Under the pieces are notes generated by a model. It saw only the letters and a program-made list of their open reading frames with translations. It did not search any database and had not been told where the DNA came from. A program made the position numbers and the translations under genes. From an uncultured Sphingobacteriaceae bacterium (GTDB lineage: Bacteria > Bacteroidota > Bacteroidia > Sphingobacteriales > Sphingobacteriaceae): a DNA stretch of 37,901 nt. The stretch's first letter is position 1; each line of letters begins with the position of its first letter. The stretch is taken from the NCBI GenBank assembly GCA_937875035.1, contig CALNCF010000328.1, positions 1 through 37,901 of the forward strand, read 5' to 3'. This document shows positions 1 through 8,213 of this stretch, one piece after another.

Positions 1-1
1 C

Positions 2-493
2 CGCCGCGTGCTGAGCGGTGAGTTCATCATTGTGAACAAGCACCTGCTGAAAGACCTGGTAGAGCTGGACCTGTGGAACAACGACATGAAGAACCAGATC
101 ATCGCGGCCAATGGCTCGATCCAGGAGATCGATGCGATCCCGCTGCACATCAAGGAGCTGTACAAGACCGTATGGGAGATCAAGCAGCGTAACCTGATCG
201 ACATGGCTGCCGACCGCGGCGCCTATATCTGCCAGTCGCAGTCGCTGAACCTGTTCATCGACAGCCCGAGCTCGGCCAAACTGACCTCGATGCATTTCTA
301 CGGATGGAAGAAGGGACTGAAAACAGGCATGTATTACCTGCGTACCCAGGCCGCTACGCAAGCCGTACAGTTTACGGTAGAAAAGCAAGGGGGGAAAAGC
401 ATGGAACCGGTGATCCCGGTGGCGGCAGGCGAAGAAGAAATGATGGGACAGAGCTGCAGCATGGAAGAAGGCTGTGTAACCTGCAGCGCATAA
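2..493 (+). CDS. nrdA: Ribonucleoside-diphosphate reductase alpha subunit, C-terminal part
   Basis: This is the 3' end of the class I ribonucleotide reductase large subunit, which reduces ribonucleoside diphosphates to deoxyribonucleotides in the cytoplasm. The gene begins before the window; the reading frame is open from base 2. The stretch NLFIDSPSSAKLTSMHFYGW followed by KGLKTGMYYLRTQAATQAVQF is highly typical of the end of the catalytic barrel in class I alpha subunits. The last residues hold Cys pairs (SCSMEEGC, then VTCSA) that fit the mobile C-terminal cysteines which re-reduce the active site. The small beta subunit gene is not in the window and may lie upstream. A Cys-rich gene starts 18 bases after the stop, so the two may share a transcript. 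Confidence 0.95.
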   Translation, partial: RRVLSGEFIIVNKHLLKDLVELDLWNNDMKNQIIAANGSIQEIDAIPLHIKELYKTVWEIKQRNLIDMAADRGAYICQSQSLNLFIDSPSSAKLTSMHFYGWKKGLKTGMYYLRTQAATQAVQFTVEKQGGKSMEPVIPVAAGEEEMMGQSCSMEEGCVTCSA

Positions 494-511
494 CCTATTA
501 ACCAACGCTGA

Positions 512-730
512 ATGGCGAATCACGAACCGAAGCTATGCGAACGCTGCCAGCGCAGGTTCGAATGTAAGTCGGGCTCGGTGCTGCAATGCCAGTGCAACGG
601 TATACTGCTCAACGAAGAAGCAAAACGCTTTATCGAAGCGCGGTATACCGACTGCCTTTGCCGCGACTGCCTGATCGCCGTTCAGCGTTATATATCACCC
701 ACTGACCCTACCCAATATTTTAGCTCATGA
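512..730 (+). CDS. Small cysteine-rich CWC-family protein
   Basis: A 72-residue protein with paired cysteines: CERCQRRFEC near the N terminus, then CQCNG, and CLCRDC near residues 48-53. This order (CxxCxxxFxC ... CxC ... CxCxxC) matches the cysteine-rich CWC family, small cytoplasmic proteins thought to bind metal. Their function is not known. The gene sits 18 bases after nrdA and its TGA overlaps the ATG of the next gene (ATGA), which suggests translational coupling and one operon. No signal peptide is visible. The family assignment rests on the cysteine pattern and length only. Confidence 0.75.
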   Translation: MANHEPKLCERCQRRFECKSGSVLQCQCNGILLNEEAKRFIEARYTDCLCRDCLIAVQRYISPTDPTQYFSS

Positions 731-1110
731 ATATAGAAGAACGCATCCGCCTGTCGGAAACCCGCATCTTTAAAGCCGTATTCCCGAATACCACGAATCA
801 CTACGATACCCTGTTCGGCGGAACCGCCATGCACCTGATGGACGAAGTAGCCTTTATCACTGCCACCCGTTTCAGCAGGCAGCGCATGGTAACCGTATCT
901 TCCGACCGCATCGACTTTAAAAGACCCATCCCCCATGGTACCATTATCGAGCTGGTGGGACGCGTAACCTACCTGGGTAACACCAGCTTAAAGGTACGTG
1001 TAGACATCTATATCGAGCAGATGTACAGCGAAGGCCGGGAGAAAGCCATTACCGGCGACTTCACCTTTGTAGCCATCAACGAAGAGAAAAAACCGGTCAA
1101 AATCTCCTGA
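727..1110 (+). CDS. Acyl-CoA thioesterase, hotdog fold (YciA/BACH type)
   Basis: A 127-residue single-hotdog protein predicted to hydrolyse acyl-CoA thioesters in the cytoplasm. The segment NHYDTLFGGTAMHLMDEVAF (residues 24-43) is the family signature: Asn/His before the glycine turn and the Asp-Glu at 39-40 on the central helix, where the catalytic acid lies. The later RIDFKRPIPHGTIIELVGRV segment forms the typical following strands. The length is normal for one hotdog unit, which normally assembles into hexamers. Its ATG overlaps the stop of the CWC gene by four bases. The acyl chain preference cannot be told from sequence. Confidence 0.9.
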   Translation: MNIEERIRLSETRIFKAVFPNTTNHYDTLFGGTAMHLMDEVAFITATRFSRQRMVTVSSDRIDFKRPIPHGTIIELVGRVTYLGNTSLKVRVDIYIEQMYSEGREKAITGDFTFVAINEEKKPVKIS

Positions 1111-1239
1111 TCATTTGGATTTAAAGGATAAATCTCCGCTTTTATTACGCAAACCTGATCTATATCATATTTTTATCCTTCACAAGGGACTATGTTTGAT
1201 CTGCACTGTACGGAACAGTGTGCAAGCATTTAAACACTT
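1111..1239. other. Intergenic stretch with inverted repeats
   Basis: Between the thioesterase and the metallophosphoesterase. AAGGATAAA (about 1124-1132) recurs as its reverse complement TTTATCCTT about 40 bases later. A second imperfect hairpin, GCACTGT-ACGGA-ACAGTGTGC, lies at about 1202-1224. Neither is followed by a clear T-run, so a terminator role is uncertain. No gene is convincing here. Confidence 0.35.
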
Positions 1240-2158
1240 GTGGTCGTATTGTTCATATCCGTACTGGAACTGTTCACCACGACGCATAATAAAGCAGGCT
1301 CGGCACTCGACAGCCTTCAGCACATCGAAGACCTCGACTCGCTGGCCCTGTTCAGCTTCGCTGTAATGGGCGATAACCAGGGGCAGGAAGCCAGGGATAA
1401 CCTGCGCATGGCCCGTATGACCAAATGGATCGATGACAGCGGAGACGCTTTTGTGATCGGCACCGGCGACCATATTTCCGACGCGCACGGGAACGGGGTC
1501 CTCAGCTTTATCCGGCAGCAGGACTGGTGGCGCCGCCATTTCTACCCCATCGTAAGCGATGCCGAAAACGATTATTACGGCACAGGCCAGGACGACTGGG
1601 GCGCCGGGCGATGCCTGTTCGATGAGATCGACCTGCGCGAGCGCCCGGGGATCAGCTTCCATCACAACGATGTGGAATATTATGCGCCGATCAGCATCAA
1701 AGGATACATCATTCATTTCATCGCCCTGCATTACCCCGACCAGCCCGAAGAGGAACATCGCCAAGGGCAGCAAGGATATTATTATCGCGGCAGCGCATTC
1801 GCGCTGGGGCTTCTGGTACGATTACCTTTCCGAACGGCAGAAGAAGATCGTTAATGAAAAATGCGACCTCGTGCTTTCGGGTACCACCCATTGCTACGCG
1901 CGCGAAGTCCTTACCGGGCTCGAGCATTCCGGTCCGCTGATCCTCAACGCGGGCTCTCCCACCCTCGCGCGTTTCGGCTCACCCAACGGCTACCTCCAGG
2001 TACATGTGCTGGAAAACCCGCTCACCCTCGTGGTGCAATACCATGATGTGGACCAGGAACGCCGCACGTTGAACAACCCACCCTATGCCTTTTTCAAAGT
2101 AGTGAGCGGAAGCATCCAGGAAGCCATGCTCCACACCCCGGACCAGGGAGGGATCTGA
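1240..2158 (+). pseudogene. Metallophosphoesterase, frameshifted
   Basis: Two overlapping reading frames together encode one calcineurin-like metallophosphoesterase. The first frame (1240-about 1770) carries VMGDNQGQ, then FVIGTGDHISD (metal ligands of the GDxxx and GDHxxD type) and IHFIALHYPD. The second frame (about 1755-2158) continues with IIIAAAHSRWGFWYDYLSER and DLVLSGTTHCYARE, then GPLILNAGSPTLARFGS, which supply the later conserved His-containing blocks of the fold. The switch lies between about 1755 and 1775 and fits one extra base (or two missing). The start is uncertain: GTG at 1240 opens the frame just after a stop at 1231, and its first residues are hydrophobic (VVVLFISVL). A real disruption and a sequencing indel cannot be told apart here. 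Confidence 0.7.
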
Positions 2159-2471
2159 TGGCAGGGCTCGACCTTTCCGTTTTCCGGCGAAAGCCGCTGC
2201 GGGGTATATTCCAGGGTCGTTGCTTTTGTAATATTTATGATGAACAAGGACGCCGGCCGACCCTTACCCTGCCTGCTGTTTCCTGCCTTCCGTTTGCAAT
2301 ACCCTCTCTGCTTTCCTTGCTATACAAGGGTTTGAGCTGACCCTTCATTCCGTGTTTCTCCTGCGGACCGGCATTATATACCAAATTTTTTACGTTCGGG
2401 GTTGATAAAGCATCCTGCTTAATTATTTATCATTGATCATACTTAATTGAAAAACATAATCATTCCCCCGT
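2159..2471. promoter_or_regulatory. Intergenic region upstream of the TonB-dependent receptor
   Basis: About 310 bases with no convincing gene; a 60-codon open frame starting at 2158 has no recognisable features. TACGTTCG at 2391-2398 resembles the Bacteroidota -7 box (TAnnTTTG) with one mismatch and would give a leader of roughly 70 bases before the ATG at 2472. The 60 bases before that start are AT-rich. The promoter call is tentative. Confidence 0.3.
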
Positions 2472-4910
2472 ATGAAAATGAGATCAATCTTTCTTGCGCT
2501 GCTTTGTGCGCTTTTCCTGCCCATGCTTGTACAGGCACAAAGCGGCAGGACCTATACGATCAAAGGCAGCTTGGCCGACTCGGTACAGTCAGCACCCGTG
2601 ATCTACGCCACCGTCAGCATCAAACTCGACAAGCAATCGGTACGCAGCGCGCTGAGCCGTGAAGACGGAAGCTTCATAATGGAAAAGATCGCTCCGGGCA
2701 CCTACGAATTATCGGTAGCCGCGGTAGGCTACCAGAGCTTTAGCCGGGAGCTTGTGATCGACAGCACATCGAAAAGTACCATTGACCTGGGAAAGATCCT
2801 GGTGGGCAGCCAGAACACACAGCTGAACGCTGTAGAAGTAACGGTAGACCGTCCGCTGGTGAAGCAGGAGATCGACAGGATCTCGTATGATGTACAGGCC
2901 GACCCGGAAAGCAAGATCCAGACCGCGCTGGACATGCTACGCAAGGTACCGCTGGTTACCGTAGACGGCGACGATAATATCCAGGTAAAGGGAAGCACGA
3001 ATTTCAAGGTGCTGATCAACGGCCGCCCTTCAGCCCTCGTGGCCAGGAGTCCGAAGGATGTATTCAAGTCGATGCCCGCGAGCAGCATCGTGAAGATCGA
3101 GGTGATCACCACGCCCCCGGCGAAGTATGACAGCGAAGGTCTGGCAGGGATCATCAACGTGATCACCACGCAAAAAATGGAATCGGGCTATAACGGTTCC
3201 ATCGGCATGCGGTATCACAATCCCTGGGGACCGGGTATAAACGCCTCCCTCACCCTGAAACATAAGAAGATCGCGCTGAGCGCATACTACGGGAACGGCT
3301 TTCAGAATATGCCCAGCACCGGGTTCTCCAGGAACCGCACAGGACTGAACCCGCAGACGCGGCTGGAACAGTACGGAAGCACCAAGAACGAATGGAACTG
3401 GCATTACATGCAGGCAGAGCTCAGCTACGAGATCGACACGCTGAACCTGGTCACTGCTGAGTTCGGGTATAACCCGGGCGACGGAAGCATGGTGGGCACC
3501 CAGTCCTCGGCGCTGTACAATGCTTCGGAAGTGATCGACCAGTCGTACGACCAGTATTCCAATAACAAGACCTCCTGGTCGGGGCTCGACCTGGGGCTGA
3601 ACTACCAGCACAGCTTCAAAAGAAATAAGGAACAGATCCTGACCCTTTCGTACAAGAACGCGAACAATTACGACGACGGGCTGAACAGCATGAGCCTCCA
3701 CAATGTATACAACTACAACGCGAAGGACTTCCGCCAGTACAACAAATCAGGCAGCCATGAGCAGACCTACCAGGTCGACTATATTCACCCGGTAAAAAAG
3801 GTAGACATTGAAGGCGGCATGAAAGCCATTATGCGGAATAATTTCAGTGAGTATCATTTTGATAATCTCGATCCGCTCAATGGCGAGTACGTAACAGATC
3901 CCGCGCAGACCAATGAGTTCAATTACCAGCAGGATGTGTACAGCGTATATAACTCCTACAATATCAAGCTGAAGACCTGGGGATTCAAAGCCGGGGCCCG
4001 GATCGAGAAGACAATAGTGGATGCCAATTTCCTGACAACCTCCACCACGGTAAAGCAGGATTATATGAACATCGTTCCTTCGCTTTCCATCCAGAAAAAA
4101 TTCAAGGAAGTACACAGCGTAACGGCAGGCTATACCCAACGGATCGCACGCCCCAGCATCTGGGAGCTGAACCCTTATGTAGACCGCTCCACGCCGAACT
4201 TCGAGAACTCGGGGAACCCGAACCTCGACGCGGTGATCAACCATAGCTTTGAAATGAATTACAGCACCTTTAAAAAGGGATCGCTGACACTGGGAAGCAG
4301 CTACTCCTTTGCCAATAATACCATTGAGAATGTGACCCGGCTCGAAGCCGATACCGTGAGCCGCACCACCTACGAGAATATAGGGCACGATCAGAGGCTT
4401 GGCTTCAACATGAGCGTGAACTACCCTTTCAACAGCAAGCTGAGCGTGACCATGAATTCTTCGCTCTCCTATGTATGGCTGAAAGGAACCTATAACGGGC
4501 TCGCTTACCAGAACGAAGGCGTGCAGGGCAATGCCTATGCCTTCGCGAGCTACACGCTTCCGAAAGAAGTGAAAGTAAGGCTCAACGCCGGATATTATAG
4601 TCCATGGCTGATGCTGCAAGGCGAATCGAGTCATTATGTGTACACCTCGTTCAGTGTATCGAGAGAATTCTTCGACAAGAAATTATCGGTTACCGCCAAT
4701 ATCAGCAACCCCTGGAACCGCTACCGCTACTGGGAACAGGACCTGAACACCAGCGATTTTGTGCAGCACATGCGCTACCAGCAATTGTACCGCTCGTATG
4801 GTATACGTGTTGCTTACCAGTTCGGCAAGCTCAGCGATTCGATCAGGAAGAACCAGCGTGGCATCAACAACGATGACGTGAAGGGCAAAAGCGGCGGCGG
4901 CGGACAATAG
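2472..4910 (+). CDS. TonB-dependent outer membrane receptor (carboxypeptidase-regulatory-like domain + plug + beta-barrel)
   Basis: An 812-residue outer-membrane protein. A signal peptide (MKMRSIFLALLCALFLPMLVQA, cut before QS) is followed by a CarboxypepD_reg-like beta-sandwich (about 28-110; GTYELSVAAVGYQSFSREL is typical). A plug domain follows (about 125-235), with VDGDDNIQVKGSTNFKVLIN and the SIVKIEVITTPPAKYDSEG motif. The remainder is a barrel rich in aromatic strands, including VTAGYTQRIARPSIWELNPY, typical of the outer-membrane beta-barrel family 3 receptors of Bacteroidota. No SusD-like partner is adjacent, so it is not an obvious SusCD pair. The substrate is unknown. The Gly-rich tail (KSGGGGQ) is short and disordered. 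It appears to be transcribed alone. Confidence 0.93.
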   Translation: MKMRSIFLALLCALFLPMLVQAQSGRTYTIKGSLADSVQSAPVIYATVSIKLDKQSVRSALSREDGSFIMEKIAPGTYELSVAAVGYQSFSRELVIDSTSKSTIDLGKILVGSQNTQLNAVEVTVDRPLVKQEIDRISYDVQADPESKIQTALDMLRKVPLVTVDGDDNIQVKGSTNFKVLINGRPSALVARSPKDVFKSMPASSIVKIEVITTPPAKYDSEGLAGIINVITTQKMESGYNGSIGMRYHNPWGPGINASLTLKHKKIALSAYYGNGFQNMPSTGFSRNRTGLNPQTRLEQYGSTKNEWNWHYMQAELSYEIDTLNLVTAEFGYNPGDGSMVGTQSSALYNASEVIDQSYDQYSNNKTSWSGLDLGLNYQHSFKRNKEQILTLSYKNANNYDDGLNSMSLHNVYNYNAKDFRQYNKSGSHEQTYQVDYIHPVKKVDIEGGMKAIMRNNFSEYHFDNLDPLNGEYVTDPAQTNEFNYQQDVYSVYNSYNIKLKTWGFKAGARIEKTIVDANFLTTSTTVKQDYMNIVPSLSIQKKFKEVHSVTAGYTQRIARPSIWELNPYVDRSTPNFENSGNPNLDAVINHSFEMNYSTFKKGSLTLGSSYSFANNTIENVTRLEADTVSRTTYENIGHDQRLGFNMSVNYPFNSKLSVTMNSSLSYVWLKGTYNGLAYQNEGVQGNAYAFASYTLPKEVKVRLNAGYYSPWLMLQGESSHYVYTSFSVSREFFDKKLSVTANISNPWNRYRYWEQDLNTSDFVQHMRYQQLYRSYGIRVAYQFGKLSDSIRKNQRGINNDDVKGKSGGGGQ

Positions 4911-4930
4911 TACCCGGCTCTGCATCTACC

Positions 4931-4963
4931 GGAGGGGTATCCTGGATAACAAGGTACCCCTCC
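4931..4963 (+). terminator. Hairpin downstream of the TonB-dependent receptor
   Basis: GGAGGGGTA at 4931-4939 pairs perfectly with TACCCCTCC at 4955-4963. An inner CCT/AGG extends the stem after a one-base bulge. It lies 20 bases after the receptor stop. The following bases (ATCCGTTTATGCGCTTT) lack a strong T-run, so this is a probable but weak terminator or a 3'-end stabilising hairpin. Confidence 0.5.
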
Positions 4964-4996
4964 ATCCGTTTATGCGCTTTCCTCTCAGCGGAAATG

Positions 4997-5004
4997 TATA
5001 TTTG
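4997..5004 (+). promoter_or_regulatory. -7 promoter box TATATTTG for the ArsC/Spx-like gene
   Basis: TATATTTG matches the Bacteroidota sigma-A -7 consensus TAnnTTTG exactly. It lies 51 bases before the ATG at 5056 and just after the hairpin that closes the upstream gene. No clear -33 element is seen. Confidence 0.5.
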
Positions 5005-5055
5005 CATACACGGCTCCGCCGGGAACCTGATTGTTGATACTTAATATAAAAACCT

Positions 5056-5400
5056 ATGGATGTATACGGAATACCTAACTGCGACACGGTAAAGAAAGCG
5101 CTGAATTTCCTGAAAGCGAATAACGCGGCCTATACCTTTCACGATTTTAAAAAAGAAGGGGTGAGCAGGGAACAACTGGAAAAATGGGCGAAGCAGCTGG
5201 GCTGGGAAACACTATTGAATAAGCGGGGCACCACCTGGCGCAAGCTGAGCCCGGAAGTGCAGGCCAGCGTACATACACAAGCCGATGCCATCCGCCTGAT
5301 GCAGGAACACAGCAGCCTGATCAAACGACCTGTAGTGGAAAAGGGGAATACCCTGAGCGCAGGCTTCGACGAAGCCCTGTTCCGGGAGAAATACCTGTAA
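5056..5400 (+). CDS. ArsC/Spx/YffB-family thioredoxin-fold protein
   Basis: A 114-residue protein of the arsenate reductase-related Spx/MgsR/YffB group. It opens MDVYGIPNCDTVKKALNFL, with a single Cys at position 9 where Spx proteins have CxxC; here the fourth position is Val, so a disulphide switch of the Spx type is unlikely. The mid-protein block LGWETLLNKRGTTWRKL and the RPVVEKG segment near residue 90 are typical of this family. YffB-like members are often annotated as arsenate reductase, but this role is not shown. The protein is cytoplasmic. It has its own -7 box and a strong terminator, so it is a single-gene unit. Confidence 0.85.
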   Translation: MDVYGIPNCDTVKKALNFLKANNAAYTFHDFKKEGVSREQLEKWAKQLGWETLLNKRGTTWRKLSPEVQASVHTQADAIRLMQEHSSLIKRPVVEKGNTLSAGFDEALFREKYL

Positions 5401-5452
5401 GCGTTTCTTGACCGGCCTGAGCCCCGCCGGGGCCACTAACATTGAATTCGAA

Positions 5453-5490
5453 ATGCCCTTCCTCATATCAGGAAGGGCATTTTTGTTTTT
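5453..5490 (+). terminator. Rho-independent terminator of the ArsC/Spx-like gene
   Basis: Perfect 11-base inverted repeat ATGCCCTTCCT / AGGAAGGGCAT (5453-5463 and 5470-5480) with a 6-base loop, followed directly by TTTTGTTTTT. It marks the end of the conserved block; AT-rich accessory DNA begins just after it. Confidence 0.9.
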
Positions 5491-5811
5491 AAGGAAGTCG
5501 ATTTAGTAAAAAGGGCGGTAAAAGAAACACCCTTCTCACAGAATTTTGAAATATCGAAAGAGGTTTCTACCTTGTATTCATTCGGCGATACCCTGCGCCT
5601 TACCCAACAGTATTAAATTTAATAGTTCGATATAGCTTCCGAGTTCTGGGGGTGAATAAATTCATGAGTGAGATTTCGTGAGATGGATTGGATATGGTTC
5701 GAGCCCGAGTAGGGCTACGACTATATGGACAAGGAAGTATCGGGAAGGTAGAAAAAAAGGGCTGAGAAGGGTGGGTTGGTAAAGAGTTATAAAATCTACA
5801 ATAGGAAAACG
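5491..5811. other. Non-coding left edge of the AT-rich accessory island
   Basis: About 320 bases without a convincing gene. It contains a perfect 14-base palindrome TATTAAATTTAATA (5611-5624) and a small hairpin AGCCC-GAGTA-GGGCT near 5702-5716. The bases GGTTCGAGCCCGAG before and within that hairpin recall a tRNA T-arm, but no pairing tRNA stem can be drawn. Base composition changes here from GC-rich to AT-rich, so the island boundary lies in or near this stretch. No integrase or clear attachment repeat was found. Confidence 0.4.
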
Positions 5812-6813
5812 ATGTTAGTATTATCTGAAAATTTACTGCAATCTGACCCGAATACCATCGAGTTACATTATTGGTTTCATGACGAAACACATTTGATGGA
5901 CGCTTTAATTCAGAACAGATGTGAATACGAATTTTTAGGCATCCTAAAAGAAATAGCTTCAACCTTTAAGGTTGAAATAACAATTGAAACGGAACCTCTT
6001 GCAAACGGGGGATTGAAAAGACTTTTTAAAATTGCGAGTAAAGATGTAAACAAGAATACAATCATAGTCACACTAATAACATCACTTTTAGCCGCAATAA
6101 TCGTAACACCGATAGCAACCTCAATTAGTAAAACAACCGAAATTCTTATTCAAAAACTTTTTGAAGATTCAGAATTAAAGGAGTTAGAAAAAGAAAAATT
6201 AAAGCTTGAAATTGAAAAATTGAAGCAGGAAACGCGGAGCAATATTTTAAAATTGGATAGTAGTAATGTAGTCAAAAAGAAGAGGTCAAATTTCTATGAA
6301 TCACTCGACAATTATCCAAAAATTGAAAAAGTAACTTTTATTGCTTCCGGTGAGAATCAAGCTTCATTGCTGGAAGAACAAACTGTTTTCAGGGCTGAAT
6401 TTAAGCAATTTATTCTTGTTACTGATGACCTAGAACCAAGTGAGGAGGATAATGCGATTATTGAGATAATTTCACCAGTACTGAAGAAAGGAGCGTATAA
6501 ATGGATGGGGATATATAATGGTGAAAATGTTTCTTTTAGTATGAAATCGAAGGAGTTTAAGAACTTAATTCAGACCGGCCAAGTACAATTCAAAAATGGA
6601 ACTTCAATTAACTGCCTGTTAACAATCAAGAAAAAAATTGACAATGAAGGCATTGAAAAAATAATCTCAATCGAAGTACCTAGAGTAAATCACTATTTTG
6701 AAAATGACAAACCAGTAGAAACATCGGAAGGGAAGAAGCATCGGCGTAAGAAAGAATACGAAAGATCACAAACAGAACTCTTTAGTAGTAATCAAGATAG
6801 TACAGAACTTTAA
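5812..6813 (+). CDS. Unknown membrane-anchored coiled-coil protein (first gene of accessory operon)
   Basis: I do not recognise a named family. The frame can open at a TTG at 5776, but ATG 5812, preceded by TAGGAAAACG, is the better start and gives 333 residues. Residues 1-80 form a mixed alpha/beta region. Residues 83-104 (TIIVTLITSLLAAIIVTPIA) are one membrane segment. Residues 108-142 (ELKELEKEKLKLEIEKLKQE) are a strong coiled coil. Residues 170-295 are rich in predicted beta strands, and the tail is basic (KKHRRKKEYER). Only one membrane span is seen and there is no signal peptide. Two further unknown genes follow closely, and the codon use is AT-rich. A sensor or effector role in defence is a guess from architecture and context. 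Confidence 0.7.
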   Translation: MLVLSENLLQSDPNTIELHYWFHDETHLMDALIQNRCEYEFLGILKEIASTFKVEITIETEPLANGGLKRLFKIASKDVNKNTIIVTLITSLLAAIIVTPIATSISKTTEILIQKLFEDSELKELEKEKLKLEIEKLKQETRSNILKLDSSNVVKKKRSNFYESLDNYPKIEKVTFIASGENQASLLEEQTVFRAEFKQFILVTDDLEPSEEDNAIIEIISPVLKKGAYKWMGIYNGENVSFSMKSKEFKNLIQTGQVQFKNGTSINCLLTIKKKIDNEGIEKIISIEVPRVNHYFENDKPVETSEGKKHRRKKEYERSQTELFSSNQDSTEL

Positions 6814-6834
6814 AATAATTTTAAAAAAATAATT

Positions 6835-7413
6835 ATGGGATTAATGGTTCATAGCCTGGACGGTATACCGGAAGAACACCACAGGGATTATTTCATCTAT
6901 TTGCTTGATTACGGTTGGAGTGAACCATTAAGTGATGCCCTAAGAAACAATTTCGGGAAAATGGCAACTCTTGCTTCGGAAAGGAAAAACGCAGTTGTTA
7001 TAATGCGAACAGATGCTGGTGTACATTTTAGCGATGAAGTATTATCGTGGCACAATTTCAATGGGGAGGAAGTAGAAAAAGAACAACTATTACCCGCAAT
7101 TCTAGTGACTAATAGGCATCCTGCCGAATTTCGTAAGCGAGCGTTAAGAGAAGAGTGCGAGGCTGAGATTAATTTAAAAATGATTCTTTTTCCTCTTAAG
7201 AAATATTGTCAAAGCACAACTGATGTTGTAGCTCTTATACAAAAGATATTTACCAGTATTAAACTTGAGAGGGATTTGGATGATTTTGGAATTGTCAGAG
7301 AAAGGAAGAAAGGAATAAAAGGTGCAATAGCCAGTTCGATTTTATTAGAACCTAATTTTGGTGGATTAGGTTTTAGCTTTAATAAGTTAATTGAATATTT
7401 CAAAGAAGAATAA
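6835..7413 (+). CDS. Unknown 192-residue protein (second gene of accessory operon)
   Basis: No family is recognised. The protein starts MGLMVHSLDGIPEEHHRDYF and has no signal peptide or membrane segment. The N-terminal half is alpha/beta with a conserved-looking block KNAVVIMRTDAGVHFSDEVL and then LLPAILVTNRHPAEFR. The C-terminal half is helical and ends in a Gly-rich segment (EPNFGGLGFSF). It lies 21 AT-only bases after the first gene and touches the next gene: its TAA at 7411-7413 is followed at once by ATG 7414. This implies co-translation and a shared function with its neighbours. Confidence 0.7.
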   Translation: MGLMVHSLDGIPEEHHRDYFIYLLDYGWSEPLSDALRNNFGKMATLASERKNAVVIMRTDAGVHFSDEVLSWHNFNGEEVEKEQLLPAILVTNRHPAEFRKRALREECEAEINLKMILFPLKKYCQSTTDVVALIQKIFTSIKLERDLDDFGIVRERKKGIKGAIASSILLEPNFGGLGFSFNKLIEYFKEE

Positions 7414-8196
7414 ATGGAACAAAATGCTATAAATAATGAATTGAATTCTGAAGAATATAAACGCGAATGGCGAAGACTTATAGAAATGCGAAAATCTATT
7501 ATAGCATGTCTGGCATTTTGCTATATGAATTCAGCTAGGGATGGAAGCAGTGGTGGTCGAAATTTTTTCCTGCGTATGATCGATGATATCATTCAATCAA
7601 TCATATCAATAGAAATAAATGCTAATAACGGAATAGTAAATACTTGTAGAAGGGAGGCTCGTTATTTAGTAGAGTTGTCAATTAAGAGTTATTTTATTGT
7701 AACAAATAATACTAAAATAACATTTGAACAGCAAATAGATGAATATGAAAAACTATTAGATTCATCAAATATAAATCCTATTAACACTTTAAGTTTTCAT
7801 TATTTAACCGGTCATGAAGAAGAATTTAAAATGTATGTTAAGAGGTTATATGGTTACTTATGTATGTATTCTCACTCTAGCTCCTATCAAATTCGTGAAC
7901 GTTTGACCAGAGCCGAAGCGGGTAGAACTATCGGCTTTGAAGGAGTGCAAGAACTTCACAAATTGAATAATGATATTGAGAAAGTATTTTCTACTGTTAT
8001 TGTAATGATCTTTCATTCTGTTGCGCCTTATGTCACTGCTGATTTTTTGGTTGAACCTAACGGAGAAACGATAGATTGGTACTTCAATAAGTCAAAGTTT
8101 ATATGTTTGATAGATCAACAATTTGATTATAAATCAGAGCGACAATCAATATTGGCTGATTTGAATATCAGGAGAACAAATCGCGTAACATTTTAA
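7414..8196 (+). CDS. Unknown all-helical, HEPN-like protein (third gene of accessory operon)
   Basis: A 260-residue, largely helical cytoplasmic protein. Two blocks recall HEPN-type and related abortive-infection proteins: CRREARYLVELSIKSYF (residues 78-94) and KRLYGYLCMYSHSSSYQ (143-159). In the second, a basic residue is followed by Tyr, Ser and His; the spacing from Arg144 to His154 is longer than the classic RxxxxH of HEPN RNases, so catalytic competence is doubtful. The start codon abuts the stop of the preceding gene. It could be the toxin, or a structural partner, of a small defence-type operon. The assignment rests on pattern only and is weak. Confidence 0.65.
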   Translation: MEQNAINNELNSEEYKREWRRLIEMRKSIIACLAFCYMNSARDGSSGGRNFFLRMIDDIIQSIISIEINANNGIVNTCRREARYLVELSIKSYFIVTNNTKITFEQQIDEYEKLLDSSNINPINTLSFHYLTGHEEEFKMYVKRLYGYLCMYSHSSSYQIRERLTRAEAGRTIGFEGVQELHKLNNDIEKVFSTVIVMIFHSVAPYVTADFLVEPNGETIDWYFNKSKFICLIDQQFDYKSERQSILADLNIRRTNRVTF

Positions 8197-8213
8197 TGTT
8201 TCGTAGATATTCT

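Noticed and set aside
2158..2340. 60-codon open frame after the metallophosphoesterase
   Set aside because: Composition is unlike a protein, with no motif, and its start overlaps the preceding stop only by chance.
2729..4634. Long minus-strand open frames inside the TonB receptor gene
   Set aside because: They are shadows of a strongly supported + strand gene with a signal peptide and conserved receptor motifs.
5056..5400. Calling this gene a true arsenate reductase
   Set aside because: It has a single N-terminal Cys with the YffB/Spx layout, no ars genes lie nearby, and arsenate activity is not implied by the fold.
5690..5720. tRNA-like T-arm sequence (GGTTCGAGCCCGAG) as a tRNA gene or attachment site
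   Set aside because: No acceptor, D or anticodon stem can be drawn, the T-stem bases do not pair, and no second copy was seen at the other island edge.
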